A stretch of 64,000 nucleotides of DNA from Pestalotiopsis fici W106-1 (taxonomy: Eukaryota > Ascomycota > Sordariomycetes > Amphisphaeriales > Sporocadaceae). Of this stretch, positions 1 to 9,949 are shown piece by piece. The first letter of the stretch is position 1; each line of letters begins with the position of its first letter. The notes beneath the pieces are model-generated. The model did no database searches. It had not been told where the DNA came from and was given only the letters and a program-made list of their open reading frames with translations. The stretch covers positions 4,047,833 to 4,111,832 of the forward strand of contig NW_006917094.1 in NCBI RefSeq assembly GCF_000516985.1, read 5' to 3'. Made by a program: the position numbers and the translations under genes.

Positions 1-403
1 GGACAGACTTTGTATATGCCATTGCGGCGTCAAAATGGCCAGAGACGGGTTAGAGACACATTTCGGGGGGTCTTTGCCGTAGAGGTCTCTTCTGTCACTA
101 GAACAACACTAAAGCCTTGAACAGGATGTGGCACGAAGCCGAAGTTGACAGTCTCGGCGTCCCTTGATACTTCCCTAAGGCAACCAACCGCCTTGAACCT
201 GGGCACGCAACAACAAACAAGAAGCTGCCAGGGCAACTGTCGTCCAGCGGCGCACTTTCAAGTCCACCCGCTCCTGCCTCGCCGCCTCTTGCGAGGAATT
301 AGAAATCAAGCGCGGAGGAAGTCCAAGACAGAGTGCTTGATTCGGGCAAATCCTCTGACCTTTACTCTACCGACACAATTCCTACGCTCCAGACCACGAT
401 CCA
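1..403. other. window edge / intergenic, no gene supported
   Basis: No gene can be supported here. Short open frames exist on both strands, but none resembles a known protein or has convincing splice sites. The right part is presumably the 5' leader and promoter of the hypothetical gene starting at 404. The left edge might hold the end of a neighbouring gene, which cannot be judged without flanking sequence. Confidence 0.4.
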
Positions 404-1087
404 ATGTCTGGAAACAATTTTTTCTTCCAACAGCGATACTATCTTCTCGACAAGGAAATGGCAAAAGGACAGAAGCTTCGAAACAAACCGAGTCCCGGTG
501 ACCAGAACTCCATTTCATCAAATAAATCGAAAACGTCTGGCGGCGCGGGCGCCCCTCACAGAGACGGTAGTATTGAGAAAACCGGTTTCGGCGAGAATAT
601 CGTCGCCAAGGATCCTCCAGCGACTTCAATTCCTGCACTGCGACAAATTCAGAATACCGGAGAGACTTACCGTCCACCGCTAGGCTCGATTACGAACAAG
701 GCGCAGGCAGCACCCCGAAATGGCCAGAATGTACACACTCGGACTGGCGAACCTCAACAGCCAAGATATATCCAGCAGAGCGTAGGCACGTCGCTCGAAT
801 CAAAGCTGTCTCACATTGTCAAGGTGCTAGATCGAGAGTCGGAGCGAATGCTGACTTCGGGACGGATCAAGAACCGTCAACGCGTCGTCTTCAAAAGAGT
901 CTTTGAGGAAGTGAGCGAGGCGGCCGAGATGATGAACCAGTTGCAGACGCCCATGACACCTGCACAGGACAAGCTGGTCAACAAGGTGCGGACTCTGATG
1001 AGACAGGTTGGTGTACTGCTGCGCGAGTATGGGGATGTGGATTTGAACAAAGAGAACGTGCCTCCCGTCCAAGAAGTTGCAAACTAA
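404..1087 (+). CDS. hypothetical protein, conserved-looking C-terminal helical region
   Basis: An intronless frame of 227 residues that I do not recognise. The first ~140 residues are polar and low in hydrophobics (Ser, Asn, Lys, Gly, Pro), suggesting disorder. Residues ~145-215 form an amphipathic, charge-rich helical region (SHIVKVLDRESERML, then VFEEVSEAAEMMNQL) ending near KENVPP; this is the most protein-like part and could mediate binding. There is no signal peptide or membrane segment. A second in-frame ATG at 458 (MAKGQK) has a better context (GAAATGGC) and may be the true start, giving 209 residues. Downstream lies a tRNA-Gly gene on the opposite strand. The assignment as a gene rests on frame length and composition only. 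Confidence 0.6.
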   Translation: MSGNNFFFQQRYYLLDKEMAKGQKLRNKPSPGDQNSISSNKSKTSGGAGAPHRDGSIEKTGFGENIVAKDPPATSIPALRQIQNTGETYRPPLGSITNKAQAAPRNGQNVHTRTGEPQQPRYIQQSVGTSLESKLSHIVKVLDRESERMLTSGRIKNRQRVVFKRVFEEVSEAAEMMNQLQTPMTPAQDKLVNKVRTLMRQVGVLLREYGDVDLNKENVPPVQEVAN

Positions 1088-1285
1088 ACGGACCTTCAAC
1101 CCCCTGGATGTAGCAAATAATGTATTGGTTAGCCAAACCAGCGGGCAAAATAAACACTTTTGACTTGTGTCCAAGAGAAAATAATATGAGAATAAAACAT
1201 GCAGGTTTCAAAGTCCAATAAAGACCAAACTCTGGACACCCAAGAAGAGCAACCAGAAATATGGAACAAAAAAGAAGAAAAAAAT

Positions 1286-1356
1286 GCGCCCGCCGGGAAT
1301 TGAACCCGGATCTCTCGCTTGGAAGGCGAGAATAATAACCATTATACGACAGGCGC
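1286..1356 (-). tRNA. tRNA-Gly (anticodon UCC)
   Basis: Read on the minus strand this is a complete 71-nt cloverleaf. The acceptor arms GCGCCTG and CGGGCGC pair over seven positions with one G-U. The anticodon stem TCTCGC/GCGAGA encloses the loop CTTCCAA, so the anticodon is TCC (positions 1321-1323 on the plus strand read GGA) and the tRNA decodes GGA glycine codons. The T-arm has the standard GGTTCAATTCC. There is no intron. CCA is not encoded, as expected for a eukaryotic nuclear tRNA. Confidence 0.97.
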
Positions 1357-1884
1357 TGTAGTTTCAAGAGCTGCTAGGCAGCTTTGGTTGTCTGGTTGTG
1401 AAAAGGACCATTTAGTTTCACTTATGTTCCTGCCCAATAGTGCCTGAAGTTATTTATCAATCATTTGGCTTAATCATTATTCCATTCGAATCATTAATTT
1501 ATCCGTTGATTGATGTACCTGACAGCTACCACCTACATGTATCATGGCACGACGTTACGAGGTACCAGGAGTCGACGGCCTGCATCGTGATGGGGAGTCA
1601 GCCAACGCCCTTGAGCGTGGAACTTCTGGTCGAATTACAGATGAGCCGAAGCACGATGAGCATTAGGTCATGGGACATGATGTGATGTATTTTACTTTAT
1701 TCTCAGGATTCTCTCTGATAGGTATCTAGCCACAATAATGCACTACTACACTCTTCTCATGTAGACACACCGAGCCATTGTTTTTTGTTTTGTCCATCCT
1801 AGAACGCCTCGCTATGCAGGTAAAATTCAAGCATCCTCCGATTATTTTTTTCCCCCTCCAGACAGTCCTGCCAAGCTTGGGCTT
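1357..1884. other. intergenic, between tRNA-Gly and the 3' end of UTP15
   Basis: About 530 bp with no supported gene. It contains the 5' flank of the minus-strand tRNA and the 3' end of UTP15. Only short spurious frames are present. Confidence 0.5.
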
Positions 1885-3501
1885 TTATGCCATTCCGATC
1901 AACAGACCACCTAGCATTCCTCCAGTCTGTGTTGCCATCTGTGCCGTTTCAATCTCTCTTCGTACCCTCTTGTGGAGCAGGCGGAAGTTGTCCTCCAACT
2001 CCTTGCTGCCACCCACGTACTCGGAGTAGAGGTCGAGAAGGTGCATGGAAACATCGACACAGATGCCGACGTATCTGGGGTCGACAATGTGCTTCTGTAT
2101 CCAATTGAGAATGGGCTGTACCGTCTCCTCGTCCCTGCCCTCCAGGGCCTCGCGCAATGCGGAACGGTGTCGGAGGGCCACCAGGAGAGTCAGTACCGTC
2201 AGCGGCGTATAATTCGGGGACGAAGTATCGAGCACCCGGTCGAGGGCCTGAACAAAGTGACCGCGTCGCAGATCCTTTTGCCACGGCTTCTCCTTGACGG
2301 ACTTGTTGCGAGCGGCCGAGTTGCCCGCAATCACGACATCGGCGCCTTCGCCGACGAGGTCCAGGCGGTTGGCTTCCGCGATGCGACCCTTGCGCTTCCG
2401 CTTGGACTTGTCGTGTGAATCAATCTTGCCTGCCAGCAAGGCGGCCATCTCCTTTTCTCTCTCCTTCTCGCGCGCTGCTTCGGGGCCCGTGAGGCGGGTT
2501 CGCAACGAGAGAACACCCGACTGCATACCCACGGCCAAGTGTCTGTCATCGCCGTTTGCTCCCGAGGTGATGACCTTGACTGACAAAACAGGCGACGGGT
2601 ACTTGATGCCTGCTACCACGTTCCATCCTGTGGTTTCAAAGACCTTGACGTGACCGTCCAGTCCACCAGACACTACGCGCTTACCACCTGATGCGAGGGA
2701 GAGGGAGGTGACGGTCTTTTGGTGGTTGGTGATGAGATGCAATGGCTTGGCGGCTACTAGGTCGAGAACGGAAATCTGCGACTCGGCGGCAGCGAGGACG
2801 GTTGTGCCCGAAGGCAGCGGCAGGACATCCTCGACGGGGTGGGCGTGCTTAAAGGTCATGACGGCCTTGCCCTGGACTCTAGGGTCCCAGAGCTTCACAG
2901 TCTGATCGTAACTGCCAGAAACGAGCATATTGGACATGGTGCCCGGCATAAAGGCACCACTTCGAACATAGTCCGAGTGGCCGACAAAGGTCGAGGTGCT
3001 GTTGTTGCTCGGCAGATCCCACAATCTCACGGTCTTGTCGTCGCTGGCGGACATGAGCGTCGTGAGGTCGGCAGCAGAGAACTGGGTCTTCCATGTTGGC
3101 TGCTTGTGGCCAGCCCAAGTCTTGAGGATCGCGCGCGAGTGAATGTCAAAGACCTGAATCTTGCCCGTATCGTCGCCCGCCACCATGATCTTGCCATCCC
3201 GTCGCACATCACCACTCCTTGCAATGTCCGAGAATCGCGTGATCGTCTTGACCAGCTTGCGCGTCCGTATCGAATAGAGCTGTACTCGAGTACCGGTGGT
3301 GACGGCAAAGAGGTCGTTGCTGACCGAACTCAAGCTGTTGGCGCTCACCGCGGGGAAGGTGATGTGGGTGATGGGATACTGCGTGGGCGAGGGTATGCGG
3401 AGCTGGTTCTTGAACGTCTTCCAGTATCGATGTTCTGCGGTCACGGGCGAAGGGCCCTGTGGCAGCTTCAGCTGCGGTAGCGGTGCTACTTCTGCTGCCA
3501 T
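1885..3501 (-). CDS. UTP15: U3 snoRNP / SSU processome WD40 protein UTP15
   Basis: Intronless, 538 residues, close to the usual length of the family. UTP15 is a t-UTP/UtpA component of the small-subunit processome in the nucleolus, needed for Pol I transcription and early 18S pre-rRNA cleavage. The N-terminus carries the family block HRYWKTFKNQL (residues ~25-35). Residues ~55-320 form the WD40 propeller with clear repeats ending in RLWDLP, KLWDPR and KVFETT and several GH dipeptides. Residues ~395-525 are the helical UTP15 C-terminal domain (LRRGHFVQALDRVLD, then a leucine-rich stretch). There is no signal or membrane segment. It is divergent from the dienoyl-CoA isomerase gene across 475 bp. 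The start is the first ATG of the frame and gives the expected N-terminus. Confidence 0.95.
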   Translation of the reverse strand: MAAEVAPLPQLKLPQGPSPVTAEHRYWKTFKNQLRIPSPTQYPITHITFPAVSANSLSSVSNDLFAVTTGTRVQLYSIRTRKLVKTITRFSDIARSGDVRRDGKIMVAGDDTGKIQVFDIHSRAILKTWAGHKQPTWKTQFSAADLTTLMSASDDKTVRLWDLPSNNSTSTFVGHSDYVRSGAFMPGTMSNMLVSGSYDQTVKLWDPRVQGKAVMTFKHAHPVEDVLPLPSGTTVLAAAESQISVLDLVAAKPLHLITNHQKTVTSLSLASGGKRVVSGGLDGHVKVFETTGWNVVAGIKYPSPVLSVKVITSGANGDDRHLAVGMQSGVLSLRTRLTGPEAAREKEREKEMAALLAGKIDSHDKSKRKRKGRIAEANRLDLVGEGADVVIAGNSAARNKSVKEKPWQKDLRRGHFVQALDRVLDTSSPNYTPLTVLTLLVALRHRSALREALEGRDEETVQPILNWIQKHIVDPRYVGICVDVSMHLLDLYSEYVGGSKELEDNFRLLHKRVRREIETAQMATQTGGMLGGLLIGMA

Positions 3502-3976
3502 TGTGGGTGGTTTGCGACAAGCAGGCGTTTCTTGGTGCCGGCTGAAACGAATTTGCGTGCAGTTTGAGCCTCAATTCTGCTATGGTCAAAATTTCCTATG
3601 GAAACTTTCCAACTTTTTTTTTTATGGTCGTCGGTCAAATTGGATATTTTCTACCGATGCTCTAGCCGGTGTGGGGTTAGCGTCACAATCGATAAGATTG
3701 TTGCGTCCTCATAGAATGGACCCCGGCCCAGATTGCACAGTGGCCAAAGTCGGTGGTGCGGCTTAGGACGGTCGGCGGAGAACCCCAGATATTGCAGCAC
3801 CACCAGCCAAAGATGCCGAGGCATAGCACAGCTTACCGCATTCTGGGGGAGGAGTTATTGGCATTCGATTCTTTACAAAACCAAAAGTCACAGACACTTT
3901 TGCTAGTATCTGCAGCTTTCTTCTAGTTCATGTCTTTTCCTCATTAGCAGGCGTCTCCATTTATCCATCATCCATC
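3502..3976. promoter_or_regulatory. divergent promoter region UTP15 / dienoyl-CoA isomerase with a CCGAGG (Far-type) motif
   Basis: 475 bp between two divergent starts. At 3816-3821 there is CCGAGG, the reverse of CCTCGG, the core bound by FarA/FarB/Ctf1 regulators of fatty-acid genes in filamentous fungi. It sits inside the inverted repeat ATGCC-GA-GGCAT (3813-3824), about 155 bp upstream of the isomerase start. The motif is seen; its use is inferred. Confidence 0.4.
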
Positions 3977-4935
3977 ATGTATGCGTTACAAGGTTACTCC
4001 CACTTCAAGCACTTCAATGTCTCGTCTCCAAGCGAGTTTGTGGCTCATGTTGAAATCAACCGGCCTGAAAAACTCAATGCTTTCTACGAGGCCATGTGGG
4101 TGGAAATAGGGCAAATATTCGACAAGTTATCCTACGATCCTGACGTGCGAGCCATCGTCTTGACGGGCGCTGGCGAACGAGCCTTTACTGCCGGGCTGGA
4201 CGTGCAGGCGGCGAGTGAAAGCTGGATCAACAAGCCGCCACCGGTGGATGGCGCAAGAGTGGCCAACTCTTCACGAAGGCACATACTCGAGTTCCAAGAA
4301 TGTATCAGCAAGATTGAAAAGTGCGAAAAGCGTATGTCATTCATTTCTGATCACTGAAATTCGACCGCTACTGACTAGCATACAGCAACAATTGCTGTGC
4401 TCCACGGCATCTCGCTTGGCCTGGCCATCGACATGTCATCGTGTTGCGATATCAGAATCTGCTCCAAGGATGTCAAGCTGGCCGTCAAGGAAGTCGATAT
4501 TGGCCTGGCTGCTGATATTGGCACCCTTAGCAGATTGCCAAAGATTGTTGGCAGTCTCTCTTGGGTCAAGGAGCTTGCATTGTCCGCAAGAATCTTTGGC
4601 GCTGAGGAGGCCCTCGCATTTGGCTTCGTGAGCCAGGTACACGAGAACAAGGCCAAGACGGTCGAGGCGGCCTTCAACTTGGCTGGCCTCATTGCCACCA
4701 AGAGCCCTGTTGCCGTACAAGGAACCAAGGAATTGGTCAACCACGCCAGGGACAATACCATTGCAGACAGTGAGTTTTTCCCTTTCACGGGCCTTGAGAT
4801 GATTCGTCTACTAATTCCAGAGCAGGTCTCAAGTACACAGCCGTCTGGAACTCTGCCATGCTTCAAGCAAAGGATGTCCAGGACGCTTTGCTATCCGGAC
4901 TGAAGAAGACCAAGCCGCGGTTCGAGAAGTTGTAG
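3977..4935 (+). CDS. delta(3,5)-delta(2,4)-dienoyl-CoA isomerase-like (enoyl-CoA hydratase/isomerase family)
   Basis: Three exons: 3977-4331, 4386-4769 and 4826-4935, about 282 residues. The family moves double bonds in dienoyl-CoA intermediates during beta-oxidation of unsaturated fatty acids with odd-position double bonds, in peroxisomes or mitochondria. Seen: the crotonase oxyanion-hole block ERAFTAGLDVQAA in exon 1, CEKPTIAVLHGISLGLAID across the first splice, and the ECH1-specific EVDIGLAADIGTLSRLPK and SWVKELAL in exon 2. The C-terminal helix reads LKYTAVWNSAMLQ. The second intron could end at 4822 or 4825; both keep frame, and 4825 has the better acceptor. The chain ends FEKL, which resembles but does not match a canonical SKL-type PTS1, so peroxisomal targeting is uncertain. 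It ends 226 bp from the convergent TFB5. Confidence 0.92.
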
Positions 4936-5161
4936 TTGAAAGATCTGACCGAGCTTATGACGGCTTCGTAGCAAAATGACGAGCTATGAACAGCAAAGTA
5001 TTCGCTATGCGTTTCGGAGCCGCAGGAAAAATGATCTCATAGTCCTTGAATTTGAAGCTGTTCGCCGGAAGAAATATCAGATGCAGATGAGATGAATCAA
5101 AAGCCAAGAAGTGCATGTGAAGTGACTCAAATAAAGCAGTCCGGGGCGGTTCAAGCACAGC

Positions 5162-5517
5162 TTAGCGTCTCCTTTCCCCTTCCTTCACATCCCGATCAGA
5201 ATCAGAATCTCGTTCAATCTCCTGTACTGTCTCCTTGAGACGCTACACCGGGTAATTAGCATCGTTGGAAAACAGAGGTTGCGCGACAAGTGTCCCTACG
5301 TCGTCGAGTCTGCGCTTCAGGTCTGAGACCTTGTTCTCGTTGATAAGAAGGTGCGTATCATCAAGGTCGTGGAGAATGTACTCGTTATTTTCGCTGTCGA
5401 TATTCATGATGATAGATTTGATAGACGGATCGCACTCGACGAGTACACCTTTTGTGGCTCAGCCATTTCTTCACCGAATCATGCGGAACAGAGCTTACCT
5501 CTGCGCGCTTTAGGCAT
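5162..5517 (-). CDS. TFB5: TFIIH subunit TFB5 (TTDA homologue)
   Basis: A short split gene: exons 5499-5517, 5300-5448 and 5162-5242 on the minus strand (19, 149 and 81 nt), giving 82 residues. TFB5/TTDA stabilises TFIIH by binding Tfb2/p52 and is needed for nucleotide excision repair. The splices give MPKARRG, then VLVECDPSIKSIIMNID, EYILHDLDDTHLLI and KVSDLKRRLDD, the family's hallmark blocks in order; human and yeast homologues are ~71-72 residues. Introns are 50 and 57 nt with GTAAGC and GTAGGG donors and AAG and TAG acceptors; intron 2 has the branch-like GCTAATTAC. The C-terminus has an extra charged tail (ERDSDSDRD...RRR). It is convergent with the dienoyl-CoA isomerase. Confidence 0.92.
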
Positions 5518-6801
5518 CTTGGGGCACCTGTTTGAGCTACAGCAAAGCGTCGATTTGTACTCTGTTTCGTGGGTTACGTTGGCAGTAATCAACAGTGAGG
5601 CTACGGTGTTGGAGATGTTGTTTTCCTGGTCGAGACGATGGGTACTGGGCGGAATGCTGATTACGGCCAAACAGGTGCGACGAGAAGAGATCGGCCTAAA
5701 CATATGCGATAAAGGGATTACCGATGCTTGGCACGCCTTGTGGGGGTGGGACAGGTACGAAGTACATTACTTGTGCACAGTTGAAATCCACGTTCAACAC
5801 ATACTACTACATAGTACAGAGCGTACTAGGTATGCATGGCGACGTGGGTTTCAACGTCTTCAGTACCTTTTAGGAACGTTCGGGGTTGAAGGTCGCGCCA
5901 CAACCGAAGAAACAACCTTAGCTACCTAATTAATGTACCTAGCAAGCAAGACAAGCCTGCTGCGGATGGCCTGGAGCTTGCGCATCATGGCATGCGCTGA
6001 GCCGAGTGCTTGCTGCCGGGTCGACCGGCATTCCACCTTCAATTACGAATACATGCCTACTTCCACCTGCCTCCCTGCCAACTTAGCAATCTTTACTTGT
6101 ATTTTCTCAAAGTTGTAGAATATCTATCTGATACCTTCATTGTGCCCAAATCGGACTTGGTTCCTTCAAGGTTGAGGGGCATTTCGGCTATCCAGAAGTC
6201 TTCAAGACAATCGGCAATAACGTTTCCTGGTATCAACTTTCTGGGCAGTAGTGTGGTATTATTACTGCTTCGTGGTCCACATTTCGTCGTACCGAATACT
6301 ACTTACTCCCTCCCACTTGGCATGCAAACGTCATCGCTTTTATGAGCACATAGTTTGGTAAGATAGAAAATGCCATTTTCACACCACTTTTCAATTCATT
6401 TTGGTTTGCATCCCTTGTTATCACCTTTGGCCTCGTTGTGGTGCATATTATACCCTGTTCAGTGTGCCTTCTTCCCCCATCAGAGACCTCGTGCTGGCAG
6501 GCTTGAAAGCGGTTGCGGTTGGTCCCTCAGCGGTGCATTACGCAAGCTCCAACTTCTTTCGGCGGCAGCACAGCAAATAGTCGCAAAAAGCTCCAGTCCC
6601 CCAACCACCCACCACCGGGGAGTAAAGTTTATTGACTTTGTTCTCTAACCATGCTGTAGCCCGTATATCACCTACCTGGGTGCCGTTCAATTCTTTCGCT
6701 CCCTGAAAGTCATAGGTTGACTCGACGGGGTACAGCGAGTTCTCCCAAACCTCCACCTATCTTACCTTGGGAAGGAGACCTTGGTTTCGACGCTCCTAAA
6801 G
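5518..6801. other. intergenic, no gene supported
   Basis: About 1.28 kb upstream of TFB5 (minus) and of the membrane-protein gene at 6802 (plus). It holds fungal promoter-type CCTA-rich motifs (TACCTAATTAATGTACCTAG at 5924-5943) and polypyrimidine stretches near 6400-6500. The plus-strand frames here are not supported. Confidence 0.5.
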
Positions 6802-7380
6802 ATGTCCTTTGCTGGGTCTGGAAACAACGCCAATCTGGACAATGATGGCGGTGATGGGTCCGGTAGTGCTTTCGACGTTGGCACTAGTCCTTTTGCCTGG
6901 ATACTCGTACCAATTTGTATACTCGTCGTCGCCGCAATAATCATCACCGTGTTTCGCTATAGGAGGCGGAACAAACAGAGAAACTCTCATGGTATGGTTG
7001 CATTGCAGCGAGATCTGGAAGCCCTGGGACCTAATCGGGTACGACGTTCGACAAATACGCGCTGGCAGTGGGCTGGAGACGGACCGAGAAACGGCAGAAG
7101 AGTCGGTATTGGTATAGGCAGTCGGGAAGAAGGTCTAAACGAGCTCGGGGAGGCCCCGCCCGCATACTCGCCGCCGCAGAAAAATCCGAATGATGATGTA
7201 GAGTTGCACGACTATGTCGCTTCGCCAACAGTCCACGAGCCAAGTGCAACGCCTCCCTCCCAGGTACTCCCAGCCTACGGCGAAGCGCAACATGGCCACA
7301 ACGTGCCCAATCCACCTGGCAATACGCTTGACGGTGCATCGCCTTCTGCACCTGCGCCTGCGGTCCTGCCCGTGCGCTAG
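6802..7380 (+). CDS. single-pass membrane protein with a PPxY motif, uncharacterised
   Basis: Intronless, 192 residues from the ATG at 6802 (the frame is open a little further upstream but without another ATG). The N-terminus (~30 residues) is Gly/Asp/Ser-rich and has no signal peptide. Residues ~30-54 are a strong hydrophobic segment (PFAWILVPICILVVAAIIITVF) followed by RYRRRNK, so by the positive-inside rule the C-terminal ~135 residues face the cytosol. That tail is Pro/Gly-rich and contains GEAPPAYSPP, a PPxY site of the type bound by WW domains of Rsp5/NEDD4 ubiquitin ligases, suggesting a ubiquitin-ligase adaptor or cargo. This reading is inference. Similar small TM proteins occur in filamentous fungi, but I cannot name the family. 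Confidence 0.75.
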   Translation: MSFAGSGNNANLDNDGGDGSGSAFDVGTSPFAWILVPICILVVAAIIITVFRYRRRNKQRNSHGMVALQRDLEALGPNRVRRSTNTRWQWAGDGPRNGRRVGIGIGSREEGLNELGEAPPAYSPPQKNPNDDVELHDYVASPTVHEPSATPPSQVLPAYGEAQHGHNVPNPPGNTLDGASPSAPAPAVLPVR

Positions 7381-8114
7381 AAGACGCCTGTGCAATGGGA
7401 TAATCCATGTATACCGATTTTGGGGCCACCGAAGCGGTTGACCCTGCAACATAGGACTCCAAGTGAGACCTAGAGGCATGTCATCCAGTGCAAACTTCCT
7501 CCTCTTCTAGACCGGAATATTGCAGATGGCGTGCTGCCGTTGATTGGAATCCGAATAAAAACTTGGAACAACTGGCGTGGCCATCAATCCGCGTCACCCT
7601 CTGTCGGAAGTCCTGCGCAGCATCTATTTGCGCCAAACAAACCCATTTTGGAACTGGAGCCCAAGAGGAGAACGGTTATGATGCGGAACAAGCTCGCAGC
7701 ACCTAGCATCATACTATAGCCTGGTGTGATAACCAGCGATCGAGCGGTATGGGAGAAATAGAGATAGTCTTATGAGTGGTACTATGATCAACAACCTACA
7801 AAGGACGTATACAAGTTGTGCTGGGACCGATGTCGTCGTTGTCAACGGGAGCAGCGCAAACCTGATTGGAGAGCAGCTCGAGCTGCAAAATCGCAACGGC
7901 TAACTTTCAAAGTAATGTACAGAATATTTCTTCAACACATGATGTTCATAGTGAAGCAGTGCAAGGGTTAATCGGGTGAGATGCGATCGGTGATACAATG
8001 TATTGACAGTTTTCAAAATATGTACATATGAACTGAAAGCTTGCGCCATCTGACTTGGCTCATCGGCGAGCTCTTGTCGACAAGCATGCCCTTTGCTGCT
8101 ACCCAGATCAACGC
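7381..8114. other. intergenic between convergent genes
   Basis: About 730 bp between the convergent ends of the PPxY membrane protein and the mannanase. It presumably holds both 3' UTRs. No gene is supported. Confidence 0.5.
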
Positions 8115-9580
8115 TTACAAGGCATCGATATCAGCAACATGGTCAGTGACGAGACATGTCCAGTCCGAGGTGTTTGTGAAGATGGTGTTGCCGTCGTCGG
8201 AAGTTTGTCCCCAGCTGAGTGTGACACCCAACTGCCAGAAGAGATCCGCAGCGATACCATCGGTTGACAGCGCGGTTGCCTGCCATGGTGCTTCGATGGA
8301 GCAGTGGTTGGTCGGCGCACCGTCTACGAAAAGTTAGCTATAATTGCGAATGGGGGCTTTGCGCTTCCAACGACTTACACTCTTCGAATAAACATGGCTT
8401 TCCGGCGGCTACGCAGGCAGCGCCGTGAGTCGAGATCCAGTCGTTGCCCCAGTCGTAGTCCTCGCCCCAAGAGTTGGGGTACAGGTGGAACGTAGCAAAA
8501 TCCAAAGACGTGATGTTCAAGAGGGCAACAAAGTCGGTGCCTTCACCGTACGTGTAAGGGTATGATCCATCGCCTGGGAGACCGAAGCCTTCAATACCAG
8601 TCGTGACCAAGTGGTTGGAGTCGAGGCTCTTGATGTACTCGGAGGTTGTCTTTGCCCAGTTGTAGATGACGCTCGTGTCACAGCCATTGCAGCGAGGCTC
8701 GTTGCCGAGTTCCCAGGCCAGGATGGCGGGCGAGTCCACGAAGCGCGAGACGACGGCCTTGATGTAGGCCTGATATTGGGCCTGAGAGGCCGCATCGGTG
8801 TACCAGGATGTCTTGCTACCGCCGAACGCGTTGATGTAGGCCTGAATACCACCATAGTCGTCCCACTGGTTCACAAAGGGGATCACCAACTTGATGCCTC
8901 GAGCCTCGGCTGCCGAGACAATGTAGTCGAGGCGCTCCAGACCATCGGCTCCGGTGTTGATGGTAGATCCGCTGGATGACAGGTACTGGAAGTAGACTGT
9001 GCCTGAAGCCGGAATCGTGTTGACATCGTTGAAGCCCCAGATACGCAGAATCTTGAGTCCGCTGTCGACCAGGTCGTCCAGAGTGGAGTCCACGTCGTCA
9101 TTGCTCGTGAGGAAGGAGATCCAGTAGCTATTAGTGCCGGGATAGTACTTGGTGACGCCGTCGAGGTTGAACAGCGTGCCATCTGTCGTCGGGAACCCCG
9201 TGGCCGTGGCTGCCCCCGTCGATGTTCTGGTGCTGGTCGCCGCCGTAGTAGTGGTGGCGGCGCTCGTGCTTGTGGTGGTGGCCCTGGTCGTTGTAGAAGT
9301 ACGCACTGTCGTGCTCGTTGCAGCTGTAGTAGAGGTGGCCGACGTGGCAGCGGTGCCTGCTTTTAGAGTAAGAAATCAAGTCTAAGTGGCATTGTCTTTG
9401 GGAATATTCAAAGGACTCACCAGGAACGCATTGTGAGTAGTAATCGTTTTGTACTTGGCACACGGCTCCAGAAACGCAGGTTGTTGCGCCAGTCCAGGTG
9501 AGACCTCCACACTGTGCATACAATGGCTGCTGGGCTGTAGCAGCCACGGCTAGAGACAAAAGGCCTGCAAAGAACTTCAT
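8115..9580 (-). CDS. secreted endo-beta-1,4-mannanase, GH5 subfamily 7, with N-terminal CBM1
   Basis: Minus-strand exons 9421-9580, 8379-9356 and 8115-8323, 448 residues. It hydrolyses internal beta-1,4 linkages of mannan and glucomannan outside the cell. Residues 1-16 are a signal peptide ([16 protein letters not shown]); ~20-53 form a CBM1 cellulose-binding module ([15 protein letters not shown] ... YYSQCVP); ~54-105 are a Ser/Thr/Ala linker, likely O-glycosylated; the rest is the GH5 barrel. The acid/base is Glu ~273 in ELGNEPRC and the nucleophile Glu ~379 in LFEEYG, the latter completed by joining exons 2 and 3. The chain ends [15 protein letters not shown]. Acceptor 9357 (CAG) is preferred over 9360; both keep frame. 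Some fungal mannanases carry CBM1 at the C-terminus; here it is N-terminal. Upstream CreA-like sites suggest carbon repression. Confidence 0.96.
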
Positions 9581-9674
9581 CTTGTTAAGAGCTAGAATGC
9601 GAGATACCTAGAAACTGGCAGAGTCAAATTGCAGGCAACCACTGGTCCAAGTTCTCACGTCCCGGGTGCTGCTA

Positions 9675-9949
9675 CTTATACTCTGTCATGGCAAGGTTGC
9701 GGTCGGCTATAGACTTGAGCCGCATATTCGATGGCGACCTAGCGATATATTATGGATGGTTCGCGTCGACTTAGTCATTTACTCCAATTCACGGAAGAAG
9801 CTGATTGATGTAAGTGCCCAGGGCCGTGTAACTTTTAATTCCATCAATAGGCATCCCGCCCCTCCCATATGGAAGGGGAGTGGAGAGCGTTGCCCCTGGA
9901 GTGGTGGACTAAGTATCAGTGAGGAGGAACCTAGGGAGGGATTCTCCGC
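9675..9949 (-). promoter_or_regulatory. mannanase promoter: TATA-like box, Xyr1-like and CreA-like motifs
   Basis: On the minus strand a TATAAG box lies at 9675-9680, about 95 bp before the mannanase ATG. On the plus strand GGCTATA (9705-9711) fits the GGC(A/T)4 Xyr1 consensus. GTGGAG (9880-9885) and CTGGAG (9896-9901), and CTCCGC (9944-9949) in reverse, fit the CreA/Cre1 SYGGRG core. The motifs are short and could occur by chance, but their clustering upstream of a plant-cell-wall enzyme fits carbon-catabolite control. Confidence 0.4.

Noticed and set aside
30..236. 68-codon minus-strand frame at the window edge
   Set aside because: No family resemblance, no clear start context or splice sites; too little flank to judge.
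5265..5929. Plus-strand frames of 82 and 192 codons
   Set aside because: They lie antisense to TFB5, whose spliced product matches a known family.
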